DNA from: Bradyrhizobium tropiciagri
Lineage (GTDB): Bacteria > Pseudomonadota > Alphaproteobacteria > Rhizobiales > Xanthobacteraceae
Assembly (NCBI RefSeq): GCF_001189845.1
Contig: NZ_LFLZ01000013.1
Coordinates: 1 to 64,000 of the forward strand
Length of the DNA: 64,000 bases
Direction of reading: 5' to 3'
Positions 35,797 through 45,524 of the stretch are shown piece by piece. A program made the translations under genes and the position numbers. The notes beneath the pieces are model-generated. The model saw only the letters and a list, made by a program, of their open reading frames with translations, ran no database searches and was not told where the DNA came from. Numbering within the stretch: position 1 is the first letter of the stretch; each line of letters opens with the position of its first letter.

Positions 35797-36151
35797 GCGT
35801 CATGCTCGCTAACATCGTGAGCGTTGCGGCGGCACTGCCGTTCATTGCTGCGCAGCACTCATTGCCCAGCGAGGGGACGGCATCGCAGTCTTCGTCACAG
35901 GAACGCGGACGGGCGCTCCCGCTTTCCCGACCCGCTCGCCGTCGCCGCCAAGATCGAACTGAGCCGCACATACTGGCGTCTCATCCTTCTCGGCGTCAGA
36001 CCAAACACACGCGCGTGTTGGGGAGTTGCTAAAGCACGCCGCCATGGAGGCACCGGTTCGACTAGGTCCAGGCGATTGTGCCAACATGCGCCGACGCAAA
36101 TGTCTAAGCTGGTGAATTGCGCCGGCTGACATCAGAATGCGTTTGCGCAAG
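35797..36151. other. Gene-poor gap between rpoH and the histidine kinase
   Basis: An 85-codon open frame (35775-36032, MLTETVLSVMLANIVSVAAA) overlaps the rpoH end and begins with a hydrophobic stretch, but its second half is random in composition. I do not call it a gene. No hairpin with a T-run or repeat is visible. Confidence 0.45.
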
Positions 36152-37108
36152 TTAGGTATCGAGTGCGACTGCCACTTGCACCTGACAGCCTTTCGGGAGC
36201 GACACGCGCGTCATTTCTCCCTTCATTTGGGCGGTGAGCATTCTGATCAGGCGCGTTCCCAACCCATCACTGGCGTCGCTCGGACAGCCCACGCCGTCAT
36301 CCGTGACAGTGATGGTGATGTGCGGGCCATTAGCCTGGACGGCGACCTCGACTAGACCGGTGCGGTCATCGGGGAAAGCATACTTGAACGCGTTGGTCGC
36401 CAGCTCGTTTACGATCAAGCCGACCAACGCGACATGAGAGCTCTTCAGCGATATGTCGTCGCATGTGACGCGTATCGCAATGGGACGAATCCCTCGATGA
36501 AAATCTGCCAGGCTCTGGCACAGTCCCTCGATGTAAGGAGCAAGCGGAATCCTCTGATCGCCTCGGGCGTCGTGCAAGCGGTCGTGCACCTGCGCCACCA
36601 CCTGGACCCGGCTAACCGCCGAAGCCAGGGCTATTTGAGTTTCCGTGTTGGATGCTGTTCGCGCTTGCATTTGCAGCATCGATATTACTGTACTCAGTTC
36701 ATTCTTGGTCCTATGACGCAGCTCTTCGAGTAACGTTTCGGCGTAGGCGTTCGCCTCGGCAAGCCGCTCAATCGCCTGCCTTAGGGTCTCGGTCACCGCC
36801 GCTATCGTTAAACCAGTCGCCACAAAGATCAGCAATGGGATCGTGCTCTCGCTGAACGGCTTCGGTATGTAAGTCGCTGCGACGACGGCGCTCGCAAACG
36901 TAGCCAAAAAGCCTGATCCCCTGTCGAAGATCACAGAGACCAGAAATATCGCAGGAACAAAGAGAAGGAGCGAGTAAGCTTTCAACTCGGCGTAGAATGC
37001 CAGATGGGTGGCGTAGGTCAGCGCAACCGAGGCAAGCGTGATTAGATACCGGACCCAAATCGGGTACCTTGGTGTAGTGGGCAGAAAGCGAAACAGAAAC
37101 TGCTCCAT
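36152..37108 (-). CDS. Membrane sensor histidine kinase, HisKA_2/HWE type
   Basis: The start at 37108 (MEQFLFRFLP) is chosen because upstream frame is random. The 318-residue product has a DUF4118-like membrane sensor (four helices, about 18-110), a short linker, the HisKA_2 dimer domain with phospho-His in EELRHRTKNELSTVISMLQ, and an ATPase domain (LIVNELATNAFKYAFPDD, VTDDGVGCP, GLGTRLIRMLTAQ). Such kinases often feed single-domain receivers or PhyR-type stress regulators. A receiver fragment lies just upstream, and an intact receiver at 32055. Confidence 0.85.
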   Translation of the reverse strand: MEQFLFRFLPTTPRYPIWVRYLITLASVALTYATHLAFYAELKAYSLLLFVPAIFLVSVIFDRGSGFLATFASAVVAATYIPKPFSESTIPLLIFVATGLTIAAVTETLRQAIERLAEANAYAETLLEELRHRTKNELSTVISMLQMQARTASNTETQIALASAVSRVQVVAQVHDRLHDARGDQRIPLAPYIEGLCQSLADFHRGIRPIAIRVTCDDISLKSSHVALVGLIVNELATNAFKYAFPDDRTGLVEVAVQANGPHITITVTDDGVGCPSDASDGLGTRLIRMLTAQMKGEMTRVSLPKGCQVQVAVALDT

Positions 37109-37158
37109 CCCAACCCAATGTGAGGCGCGGATGTGCGTTCCTAAACACACAAGGTCAG

Positions 37159-37382
37159 CTACATTGTCGTACCACCGCTGTTGAGGAGCTGGGAAACAGC
37201 TGTGACCAGCTGTGCCGGTGCAAAAGGCTTTCCAAGAGAATGCCGTTCGGCACGCCCTGCGAGCCCCATTGATCGGCGGCAGCTCCCGCGATGTAGACGA
37301 CAGGAAAAGCTGGATTGATCTCCCTGACTTGGCGCGCCAGCTCCCAGCCATTCTTGGCGCCTTTTGAGGTTAACATCATCAC
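37159..37382 (-). pseudogene. Response-regulator fragment (C-terminal half of a receiver)
   Basis: The segment KNGWELARQVREINPAFPVV followed by YIAGAAADQWGSQGVPN matches the second half of a receiver domain. After ATTCTCTTGG a one-base shift is needed to read the Lys motif as LLGKPFAPAQLVTAVSQLL, ending at 37159. The first half with the phospho-Asp is missing: upstream is noncoding sequence next to degP. It is therefore a truncated remnant next to the kinase gene. Confidence 0.7.
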
Positions 37383-37492
37383 TTACTATGGTTGAGCACT
37401 TTGCGACTCCGGACTGCGTTGAGGTTGCCTTGCCAGTCGATCAGGGCCGACCTGAAGTTCGCCGCCGGCATTACATGCGATTTTGGGTGCTC

Positions 37493-38575
37493 TCACCTGG
37501 ATTTTTTCTCCGCCAGCGGAAGAACCTCAATCGTCACGCTTTCGCGCGCGTGGTCGTGCTCGACGAGCAGATGCACCTGTTGGCCGACTGGCGTAAGCCC
37601 AATCAGGTTACGCATCTGCGTCGCGCTCCGGATCGGGAGGTCGTTGGCCTTCACGATGATATCGCCTTTGTGCAGGCCCGCACGCTCGGCTGGAGAGCCA
37701 GGGCTGACCTCTTTGATCCTCGCCCCCTCAAGGTGACCGGCGGCTGGGGCATCGAGATCCTCAAGCGCTACACCGATTCGGCCCCGCTCAACGCGGCCCG
37801 TCGCAATCAGCTGAACCATCGCCTTCTTCGCCATGTTGATGGGCACGGCGAAGCCAATCCCGATGTTGCCTCCGCCCGGCGATATGATCGCGGTATTGAT
37901 ACCGATCAATTCGCCTTTCAAATTGATCAAGCCTCCGCCCGAGTTACCAGGATTGATAGCCGCATCAGTCTGAATGAAATCCTCATAGCCTTGCTTGACG
38001 AGGCCCGTTCGCCCCAGCGCGCTCACAAGTCCTGACGTGACGGTCTGGCCAAGACCGAAGGGATTGCCGACGGCAATGACAAAGTCGCCGACCTCAAGCG
38101 CATCGCTGTCGCCGAGCTTGATCGCCTTAAGACCACTCGGATCCTTGATCTGCAGGAGCGCTACATCTGTGGGAGCGTCGCGCCCTACCAGCTTCGCGGC
38201 GAACTTCCGTCCGTCCTTTGTCTTGATCTGCACCACCGCAGCTTGCGCCACCACGTGGTTTGCAGTGAGAACGTAACCCTTCTGCGCGTCAACGATCACG
38301 CCGGAGCCAGCCGCGTTGATCTCCTTCTCGAGTTGCTTCGGAACGTCGAAGAACTCACGAAAGAACGGATCATGGTAGAGCGGATTGTCCTCGCGGATTT
38401 TGCCTTGCACCGAGATGTTGACCACCGCTGGAGTGACTTCTTTCACAAGAGGCGCCAGGCTTGGCACTCGACCGGTGCCGAGGTCGGGGATTTGGGCGAA
38501 GGCAGTCCCGAGCGTGAACAGGCAAACGAGCAAGACGAGCAGCCGGGCATAGCCAAAGAACCGCGGCGACGACAT
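37493..38575 (-). CDS. degP: Periplasmic serine protease DegP/HtrA, single-PDZ form
   Basis: DegP degrades or refolds damaged envelope proteins. The 360-residue product has a signal peptide (residues 1-27), the protease triad His in LTANHVVAQ, Asp in APTDVALLQI and Ser in NPGNSGGGL, then one PDZ domain (about 265-345). Most DegP proteins have two PDZ domains; this is the DegS/HhoB-like length. It is divergent from groESL with a shared regulatory region holding a CIRCE-like element. Confidence 0.94.
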   Translation of the reverse strand: MSSPRFFGYARLLVLLVCLFTLGTAFAQIPDLGTGRVPSLAPLVKEVTPAVVNISVQGKIREDNPLYHDPFFREFFDVPKQLEKEINAAGSGVIVDAQKGYVLTANHVVAQAAVVQIKTKDGRKFAAKLVGRDAPTDVALLQIKDPSGLKAIKLGDSDALEVGDFVIAVGNPFGLGQTVTSGLVSALGRTGLVKQGYEDFIQTDAAINPGNSGGGLINLKGELIGINTAIISPGGGNIGIGFAVPINMAKKAMVQLIATGRVERGRIGVALEDLDAPAAGHLEGARIKEVSPGSPAERAGLHKGDIIVKANDLPIRSATQMRNLIGLTPVGQQVHLLVEHDHARESVTIEVLPLAEKKSR

Positions 38576-38626
38576 TGATTTCTCCTTATCTCACAATAAG
38601 TTACGAGGATATCGGTGCGCTTAACT

Positions 38627-38651
38627 AGGTAGCTACGGCCGGCCCTTCAAG
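38627..38651 (-). promoter_or_regulatory. Heat-shock-like promoter of degP
   Basis: On the reverse strand CTTGAA (38646-38651) is followed after 13 bases by CTACCT (38627-38632). A short stem, CTTAT-TGTGAG-ATAAG, lies directly before the AAGGAG ribosome site of degP and could hinder translation when cool. Confidence 0.5.
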
Positions 38652-38656
38652 TCTCT

Positions 38657-38683
38657 CTGGCAGTCATCGGTTCAGAGTGCCAA
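38657..38683. promoter_or_regulatory. CIRCE-like element between degP and groESL
   Basis: CTGGCAGTC-N9-GAGTGCCAA matches CIRCE (TTAGCACTC-N9-GAGTGCTAA) at 6 of 9 and 8 of 9 positions with the correct spacer. It lies between two opposing CTTGAA promoters and upstream of groES by 115 bp. Confidence 0.65.
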
Positions 38684-38700
38684 AATTTTTTGTTCCGAGA

Positions 38701-38728
38701 CTTGAAACCGACTTCCTCTTTCCTAGGT
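38701..38728 (+). promoter_or_regulatory. Heat-shock (sigma-32-like) promoter of groESL
   Basis: CTTGAA at 38701-38706 and CCTAGG at 38722-38727 are separated by 15 bases. The leader that follows is GC-rich and hairpin-prone but lacks the TTGCTC motif, so it is not ROSE-like. Confidence 0.6.
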
Positions 38729-38798
38729 GATTTTTTCGCCGGGGGCTGGTTATCGGCGCCGGTCAAATGACATCGCTAGACTGTTAAGGAGGATGTGC

Positions 38799-39113
38799 AT
38801 GCATTTCCGTCCGTTGCACGACCGCGTGCTCGTGCGCCGCATCGATGCCGAGGAGAAGACCGCCGGCGGCATCATTATTCCCGACACCGCAAAGGAGAAG
38901 CCGCAAGAAGGCGAGATCATCGCCGCCGGCCCCGGCGCGCGGAATGAGCAAGGCCAACTGGTCCCGCTCGATGTGAAGACAGGGGATCGGGTTTTGTTCG
39001 GCAAATGGTCGGGCACCGAGGTGAAGATCGATGGCGAGGATCTCCTGATCATGAAGGAGAGCGATCTTCTGGGTATCGTCGAACACAGCGGCAAGTTGAA
39101 GAAGGCGGCCTGA
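38799..39113 (+). CDS. groES: Co-chaperonin GroES
   Basis: The ATG at 38799 follows AAGGAGG by 8 nt. The 104-residue product has the signatures [20 protein letters not shown], the mobile loop [18 protein letters not shown] and [19 protein letters not shown]. It caps GroEL and should serve both GroEL copies here. Confidence 0.97.
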   Translation: MHFRPLHDRVLVRRIDAEEKTAGGIIIPDTAKEKPQEGEIIAAGPGARNEQGQLVPLDVKTGDRVLFGKWSGTEVKIDGEDLLIMKESDLLGIVEHSGKLKKAA

Positions 39114-39154
39114 GGCCGTCGAAGACTGACAGTCATGAAAGAAAGGAGATCTAG

Positions 39155-40783
<1,629 letters not shown>

Positions 40784-40790
40784 CAAGACT

Positions 40791-40829
40791 GCGCCCGGCG
40801 GCCGGCTCGCGGCCGGGCGCGCTCTTTTC
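40791..40829 (+). terminator. Terminator of the groESL operon
   Basis: GCGCCCGGC at 40791-40799 pairs with GCCGGGCGC at 40812-40820, followed by GCTCTTTTC. It lies 8 nt past the groEL stop. Confidence 0.85.
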
Positions 40830-40876
40830 AGCACTCTGAGGAGACGAATAACGCAAGGAGAAAATAGGGTTTCACG

Positions 40877-40992
40877 ATGAGCACACAGATCGAAGCTCTG
40901 ATACGCAAAGGCGGGGCTGCTCTGAACTGCTCATGCTGGCCTCAAGCCTCGCAACCATCGCATTGATAACCTTTCGAACGATAGGAGGATGA
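40877..40992 (+). CDS. Possible small one-helix membrane protein, frameshifted
   Basis: AAGGAG precedes the ATG at 40877. The frame begins MSTQIEALIRKGGAAL and, after a one-base shift near 40924, continues ELLMLASSLATIALITFRTI, a hydrophobic helix, ending with a TGA at 40990 one base before the next ATG. Without the shift only 29 residues are encoded. The call depends on the shift. Confidence 0.35.
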
Positions 40993-40993
40993 G

Positions 40994-41338
40994 ATGATCT
41001 CGCATCAAACCATTGGCTCCCCTCGTGCGGAGAAGCACAAAAAGGGCCGCTCGGGCGCTGTCATTCGCAATTTGATGACAGCCCTGCTGGCTTCGGCTTT
41101 GACATTACCCTCGCTGGCCGCTTGGGGAACGGAGGATTCGCCGATGCGAGCAGTGACGAGAACAGGTGGGACGCTGCCGTTACCGCCACTCCGGTATCTA
41201 GACTCGATGCCCTGGATGAAATGGAACGCTTCGGCGCCGACGTTGAAGATTGATACACTGATGTCTCCAACTGTCACGCCCTGGGGTATCCGGGAAACTC
41301 CTCAGGATCGGACAAAGGCGCCACCAGCCTTCAGTTGA
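40994..41338 (+). CDS. Hypothetical secreted or membrane-anchored protein
   Basis: AGGAGG lies 5 nt before the ATG. The 114-residue product has a basic N-terminus, a hydrophobic stretch (NLMTALLASALTLPSLAAWG, about 26-45) that looks like a late signal peptide, and a Pro-rich mature part ending TKAPPAFS. No family recognised. Its place after groESL suggests a stress context. Confidence 0.5.
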   Translation: MISHQTIGSPRAEKHKKGRSGAVIRNLMTALLASALTLPSLAAWGTEDSPMRAVTRTGGTLPLPPLRYLDSMPWMKWNASAPTLKIDTLMSPTVTPWGIRETPQDRTKAPPAFS

Positions 41339-41406
41339 CCGTCGTGTGGCTTGCGCAGTGCGGGCGGCGAGCGCCCGTACTGTGCTGAGACGTCTTTGCT
41401 TTGCTC

Positions 41407-41628
41407 ATGTTGGAATTGCAAACCGCGACAAGGTGGCCGTCCCCGACTGGCTAGCCCGTTCCGGCTGCGGACGATCACGTTCGTAGCTTTCTGATCGAAA
41501 GCGAGCAGCGGGTCGTTTTGCATTGCAAAAAATTACTCTGCGCCCCGAACTTATCCAGCGAAGAACAGCGCCGGCTGATGCGGCTGCTTGAGGATGCCGA
41601 AGCCAAGCTGCGGGATCTCGCTCCATGA
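41407..41628 (+). pseudogene. Possible pseudogene with an in-frame amber codon
   Basis: One frame runs MLELQTATRWPSPTG, a TAG at 41452, then PVPAADDHVRSFLIESEQRV and SSEEQRRLMRLLEDAEAKLR to a stop at 41626. The second part has a convincing helical, charged composition but no start of its own. I cannot name a family. Confidence 0.3.
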
Positions 41629-41683
41629 GCCGCACCCCAAAATTGACCGCGGGAAAATTCAGCCAAAATTTTTTGAGCGTGCT

Positions 41684-41711
41684 CTTGAAATCACGTCGGG
41701 CTCTTCTAATT
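41684..41711 (+). promoter_or_regulatory. Heat-shock (sigma-32-like) promoter of the third sHSP unit
   Basis: CTTGAA (41684-41689) and CTAATT (41706-41711) with a 16-base spacer, identical in boxes and spacing to the promoter at 34139-34166. Confidence 0.65.
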
Positions 41712-41717
41712 CGATTT

Positions 41718-41843
41718 TTGCCGCCTGCCGGCGGCGCTGGGCGCCAGCTTTGGGTCCGGCGGACTGACCGGGCGCCGGACAGGTGTCTTGCACTGGTGTC
41801 TTGCGCTCCTTCGTACCCATCTTGCTCTTAGGAGGACCTGGCT
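41718..41843 (+). promoter_or_regulatory. ROSE-type RNA thermometer
   Basis: Stems visible in order are GCCG/CGGC (41720-41731), GCTGG-GCG-CCAGC (41736-41748), GTCCGGCG (41754-41761) with CGCCGGAC (41773-41780), and the closing TTGCTC (41822-41827) opposite GGAGGA (41831-41836), 7 nt before the ATG. This four-stem layout with a weak last stem is the ROSE arrangement. Confidence 0.85.
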
Positions 41844-42293
41844 ATGAGGACTTACGATTTCGCTCCCCTGTGGCGCTCGACCGTCGGCTTCGACCGTCTT
41901 TTCGATCTCCTCGACGAAACCCAGCACCGGACAGAGGACAACTATCCGCCCTATAACATCGAGCGGCTTGGCGAAGATCGATATCAGATCTCGCTGGCGT
42001 TGGCTGGTTTCAACCCGGATGAGATTGCGGTGACAGCCGAGCAGAACGTGCTGACGGTGGAGGGCCGCAAGAGTGACAAGGACCAGCACGAATATCTCTA
42101 CCAAGGTATCTCGGCTCGGCCATTCAAGCGGCAGTTCAATCTTGCAGACTACATCCAGGTGAAGAATGCGGCGTTCGACAACGGCCTGCTTCGGATCGAA
42201 CTCGTCCGCGAAATCCCCGAGGCCATGAAGCCTCGTCGCATCGCAATCGACGGTGCGACTTCTAGCGCGCAGATCACGAAGAAGGCGGCCTAA
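41844..42293 (+). CDS. Small heat-shock protein (Hsp20, class A)
   Basis: The 149-residue product starts MRTYDFAPLWRSTVGFDRLF and contains PPYNIERLGEDRYQISLALA and the domain end DNGLLRIELVREIPEAMKPR. It is a close paralogue of the product at 33562-34017 and shares the same promoter and ROSE leader design. It is followed by a terminator and a conserved hypothetical gene. Confidence 0.95.
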   Translation: MRTYDFAPLWRSTVGFDRLFDLLDETQHRTEDNYPPYNIERLGEDRYQISLALAGFNPDEIAVTAEQNVLTVEGRKSDKDQHEYLYQGISARPFKRQFNLADYIQVKNAAFDNGLLRIELVREIPEAMKPRRIAIDGATSSAQITKKAA

Positions 42294-42299
42294 GCCTCG

Positions 42300-42330
42300 A
42301 AGGCGGCGACGTCATTGCCGCCGCCTTTGT
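42300..42330 (+). terminator. Terminator after the third sHSP gene
   Basis: AGGCGGCG (42301-42308) pairs with CGCCGCCT (42319-42326), followed by TTTGTC. It lies 7 nt past the stop. Confidence 0.75.
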
Positions 42331-42384
42331 CCCGAGACTCACATCAACCCGTCTCTCGACGAAAGGAGCAAAAGGAGACAAGAG

Positions 42385-42903
42385 ATGAGCCAGGTCGATC
42401 GCACCATCAAGAACGTTGTGCCCTTCTTTCACCCTGTATCGCACTACAACGCACCCCGAGACGTGTTGAACGATGCCAAACTCTCGACTGATGAGAAGCG
42501 AGTGATTCTCTCGTCGTGGGCGTCGGATATGTATGTTGTCGAATCCCATCCGGCTTTGCGTGAAATCCCGGGTATTCCGCACAGGTTGCGTCTAGATGAT
42601 ATTTTGGCGGCGCTGAAGCAGTTGGACGGCGAGGATGACCCGCCGCCACGCGGAGGATTGGCGATGCGACTGCCTCGTTTCAGCAGGCTCGATTGCATTG
42701 CTCTCGACCAGCCGCAGCGTTCGATCGGCAGGCAAGGGACGACGAGACGGCATGCGTCGATGCAAGCCTCACCTGCGCAGAGTCATTCGCGATGGACTCG
42801 CGAAGCAAATGTGAGGCGATATCGCAAACTCCTCAACACGCGACTGACCGACATCGAACGCAACTTTATAGAACGGCGGCTCGCTGAAGAATTGCGCGGT
42901 TGA
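42385..42903 (+). CDS. Conserved rhizobial hypothetical protein
   Basis: The start at 42385 has AAAGGAG 6 nt upstream. The 172-residue product has an N-terminal unit of a type seen in many small rhizobial proteins (PRDVLNDAKLSTDEKRVILS then SWASDMYVVESHPALREIPG and LDDILAALKQLD), followed by a basic C-terminal part with RRYRKLLNTRLTDIERNFIE. No enzyme motif. Its position suggests a stress role, which is only inference. Confidence 0.6.
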   Translation: MSQVDRTIKNVVPFFHPVSHYNAPRDVLNDAKLSTDEKRVILSSWASDMYVVESHPALREIPGIPHRLRLDDILAALKQLDGEDDPPPRGGLAMRLPRFSRLDCIALDQPQRSIGRQGTTRRHASMQASPAQSHSRWTREANVRRYRKLLNTRLTDIERNFIERRLAEELRG

Positions 42904-43021
42904 GCATCCCGAGCTCAGCTCGTTGAATTACTTTGGCGTCCGCGACAAGGAGCGAAAGGACTGCCCTCGTAGGGAGTGCCTACGGAGAAGCGTAGAACCG
43001 AAAAGCAAGAAAGAAGGACGG

Positions 43022-43249
43022 ATGAGTGCAGCTTCATTGGCTCAGGTTAAGATCGGTACCGAAGCTCTCGCTCTCTGCATCGCAGGAGTTCTGTGCGAAC
43101 GGGATCCGTCACTACTGGCTGCCTTCCGAGAGAGAGTAGAAATACTTTATCGCGTCCTCGATGATCGTGGAGACCGCCAAGCGGCGGCAATGGTTAGCGC
43201 GTTTGGGAGAGCGCTGGTTGATCCGGCATTCAAACGTCCGTCGAACTAG
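43022..43249 (+). CDS. Small hypothetical protein
   Basis: AAGGA lies 4 nt before the ATG. The 75-residue product is helical (LAQVKIGTEALALCIAGVLC, AAFRERVEILYRVLDDRGD) without signal or membrane segments. No family recognised. Confidence 0.5.
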   Translation: MSAASLAQVKIGTEALALCIAGVLCERDPSLLAAFRERVEILYRVLDDRGDRQAAAMVSAFGRALVDPAFKRPSN

Positions 43250-43415
43250 AACATGGCCTCCCATTGCTGTCATGTGGTCCTTTGAGATGAACCGCATCCG
43301 CAGTGTGTATTGCAGCTTCCTGTGCTGATGTCGGCCCAATGACAAGCCAATTATAGCCGGCGCCCAACACGCCGCCCGCATTCTCTCTGGTGCGCAAACT
43401 AGACCAGGCTAGCGA

Positions 43416-43631
43416 ATGGCAAGAACAGTTGGAGATAAGCCCCCGTCCGAGTCAACGCCCACTATCCTGCTTTCTGGGTCGCTACGGCCGTGCCCTTTCT
43501 GCGCCTCATCGGACCTTTGGATCAGCAGTGACCTCGAGACGAAGTTCGTTGCCTGCAAGAAGTGCGCGGCGTTCGGCCCCACCGCGCCGACGGTCACCTT
43601 GGCCACGGAGCGCTGGAATAAGCGATCCTGA
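43416..43631 (+). CDS. Lar-like (restriction alleviation) zinc-ribbon protein
   Basis: The 71-residue product has the Lar-family pattern: LRPCPFCASSDLWIS (first CxxC pair), FVACKKCAAFGPTAPT (second pair) and a final TERWNKRS. Lar proteins are phage or prophage factors that dampen type I restriction, though many relatives are just small zinc ribbons. Its presence supports a mobile origin for this end of the island. Confidence 0.75.
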   Translation: MARTVGDKPPSESTPTILLSGSLRPCPFCASSDLWISSDLETKFVACKKCAAFGPTAPTVTLATERWNKRS

Positions 43632-43741
43632 TGACGATCGCGCATGGCGACGGGCGCTAACGATGCGAGCTATGAAGTGCTGGACAAAAGATACGTACCA
43701 CGCGGGTGCGATGCCACACAAGTTCAAGGATATGGTCATAG

Positions 43742-44149
43742 TGCTGTCCGGCGGCGCGGATCGATCTCGAGACGCAGGTGTTCAGGAAATATCGCTTTCG
43801 CGATCGCCTCGAAGCGCTGATCAGGCGGCATCTCGAGGTCTTCGTCTCCGACACTGATCTCTGCCGCCTGTTTATCGCGGAAGTGCGGGGCCCGAGCGAC
43901 TACGAAGGCTCGGCGATCCGGGAGATGAACCGGCGCTATACCTCGGTGTTGATCCGGATCGTCAAGGACGCCGTCAAGACCGGGGAGGTGAGGCCGGACG
44001 TCAATCCAAAGCTGCTGCGCGACGTGCTGTTCGGCGCGATCGAGCATCTGGCCTGGCGATACGTCGACGGTCGCGGGCAGCTCAGGGTGGCCCAGACCGC
44101 GCGTGAGCTGGCCGCGATGCTCGCCATCGGCATCTGCGTGGACGGGTAA
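43742..44149 (+). pseudogene. TetR-family regulator lacking its DNA-binding half
   Basis: From about 43751 the frame reads IDLETQVFRKYRFRDRLEAL and continues as the ligand domain of a FadR/AcrR-like TetR protein (LFIAEVRGPSDYEGSAIREM to AIGICVDG). A stop (TAG at 43739) precedes it, and no helix-turn-helix is encoded upstream, where unrelated sequence begins. GTG at 43778 could start a headless protein. The break marks the right edge of the accessory island. Confidence 0.8.
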
Positions 44150-44222
44150 CGAGGAGCGGGCGTGCGAAACGCGCCGACTGCATCGGCACGTCGCATTCGC
44201 TGAGGTACCTGAGCCGATCAGC

Positions 44223-45425
44223 TTACTTCTTCAGGAGCTGGCATTTCGACTCGGAGACCGGCCGATAGGCATCCTCGCCTTTGACGGTCTTGACGATGTC
44301 GAGGTAGTCCCACGGTTCTTTTGACTCGGACGGCTTCTTCACCCTTGCGAGATACATGTCGCGGACGACCCGGCCGTCCTCGCGTAGCTTGCCACCGTGC
44401 ACGAAGGTGTCCTCGATCGGCAGCTCGCGCATTTTCGCCATCACCTTTGCCGGATCGTCCGTACCGGCTGCCTGGATCGCCTTGAGATAGTGCAGCACCG
44501 AGCCATAGACGCCGGTGTGGATCATCGTCGGCATCACCTTGGTTCTGGCGAAGAACTTCTTCGACCATGCGCGGGTCTTTTCATCCATATTCCAGTAGGA
44601 GGCAGTCGTCATGTAGGTGCCTCGTGCGGATTGCAGGCCGATGGCGTGCACGTCGGTATCGAACATCAAGAGGCCGACGAGTTTCTGGCCACCCTGCACG
44701 AGGCCGAATTCGCCGGATTGCTTGATCGCGTTGTCGGTATCCTGGCCGGCGTTGGCGAATGCCACCACATCCGCTTTGGAGTTCTGCGCCTGCAAAACGA
44801 ACGAGGAGAAATCGGCCGTGTTGGTCGGATGCCGCACACTGCCGAGCACCTTGCCGTCCAGCTCCTTGATGAAGCGCACGGCGTCCTTCTCCAGTTGCTG
44901 GCCGAACGCGTAGTCGGCCGTCACAAAGAACCAGGATTTGCCGCCTTCATTGATGACCGCCGAGGCCGTCACCTTGGAAAGGGCATAGGTATCGTAGGCG
45001 AAGTGAACGGTGTTGGGGCTGCACAGTTCGTCTGTCAGCGAGCTTGCACCTGGCCCCGAGAGCAGCGCGATCTTGTTGCGTTCCTTGACCATGTTGTGGA
45101 TGGCGATCGCGATCCCCGAGTTCGGAATGTCGGCGATGGCATCGACCTTGCCATTGTCGAACCAGTCCCGCGCGATTTGCAGGCCGACGTCGGTCTTCAT
45201 CTGGTGATCGGCACTGACGATCTCGATCGGTTTGCCCAGCACGGTCGGGCCGAACTCCTCGACGGCCATTTTGGCCGCCTCGACCGATCCCGGACCGCTA
45301 TTGTCGCGTCCCCAGCTCGAAAGGTCGGTCAGCACGCCAATTCGGACGACATCGTCTGAGATCTGCGCTGAGGCTGTCGACGCTGTCGCCACGACGATGG
45401 CCAAGGCCAGGAAATGCTGTTTCAC
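44223..45425 (-). CDS. ABC transporter substrate-binding protein, branched-chain amino acid type
   Basis: The 400-residue product has a signal peptide (residues 1-20, cleaved after ASAQ) and a Peripla_BP_6 fold: DDVVRIGVLTDLSSWGRDNS, KPIEIVSADHQMKTDVGLQI, and FFVTADYAFGQQLEKD. Such proteins in acyl-CoA loci often bind aromatic or fatty acids instead of amino acids. No permease or ATPase genes are next to it. It lies 99 nt downstream of an enoyl-CoA hydratase gene on the same strand. Confidence 0.9.
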   Translation of the reverse strand: MKQHFLALAIVVATASTASAQISDDVVRIGVLTDLSSWGRDNSGPGSVEAAKMAVEEFGPTVLGKPIEIVSADHQMKTDVGLQIARDWFDNGKVDAIADIPNSGIAIAIHNMVKERNKIALLSGPGASSLTDELCSPNTVHFAYDTYALSKVTASAVINEGGKSWFFVTADYAFGQQLEKDAVRFIKELDGKVLGSVRHPTNTADFSSFVLQAQNSKADVVAFANAGQDTDNAIKQSGEFGLVQGGQKLVGLLMFDTDVHAIGLQSARGTYMTTASYWNMDEKTRAWSKKFFARTKVMPTMIHTGVYGSVLHYLKAIQAAGTDDPAKVMAKMRELPIEDTFVHGGKLREDGRVVRDMYLARVKKPSESKEPWDYLDIVKTVKGEDAYRPVSESKCQLLKK

Positions 45426-45524
45426 GAGTTCTCCCTCATTTTCTTCTGTTGAATTTTGGTGTCGTGCGCCCCGCAGGCGTGCGATCTGCGAAACGATGAT
45501 GGTTGCGATGACGGCGAAGGTGAA

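Noticed and set aside
35775..36032. 85-codon frame after rpoH with a hydrophobic N-terminus
   Set aside because: Overlaps the rpoH end and turns into random Arg/Ser-rich sequence; no strong ribosome site.
44397..45359. 320-codon forward frame opposite the substrate-binding protein
   Set aside because: Composition (His/Gly/Arg-rich) is that of an antisense shadow; the reverse-strand gene has clear family motifs and a signal peptide.
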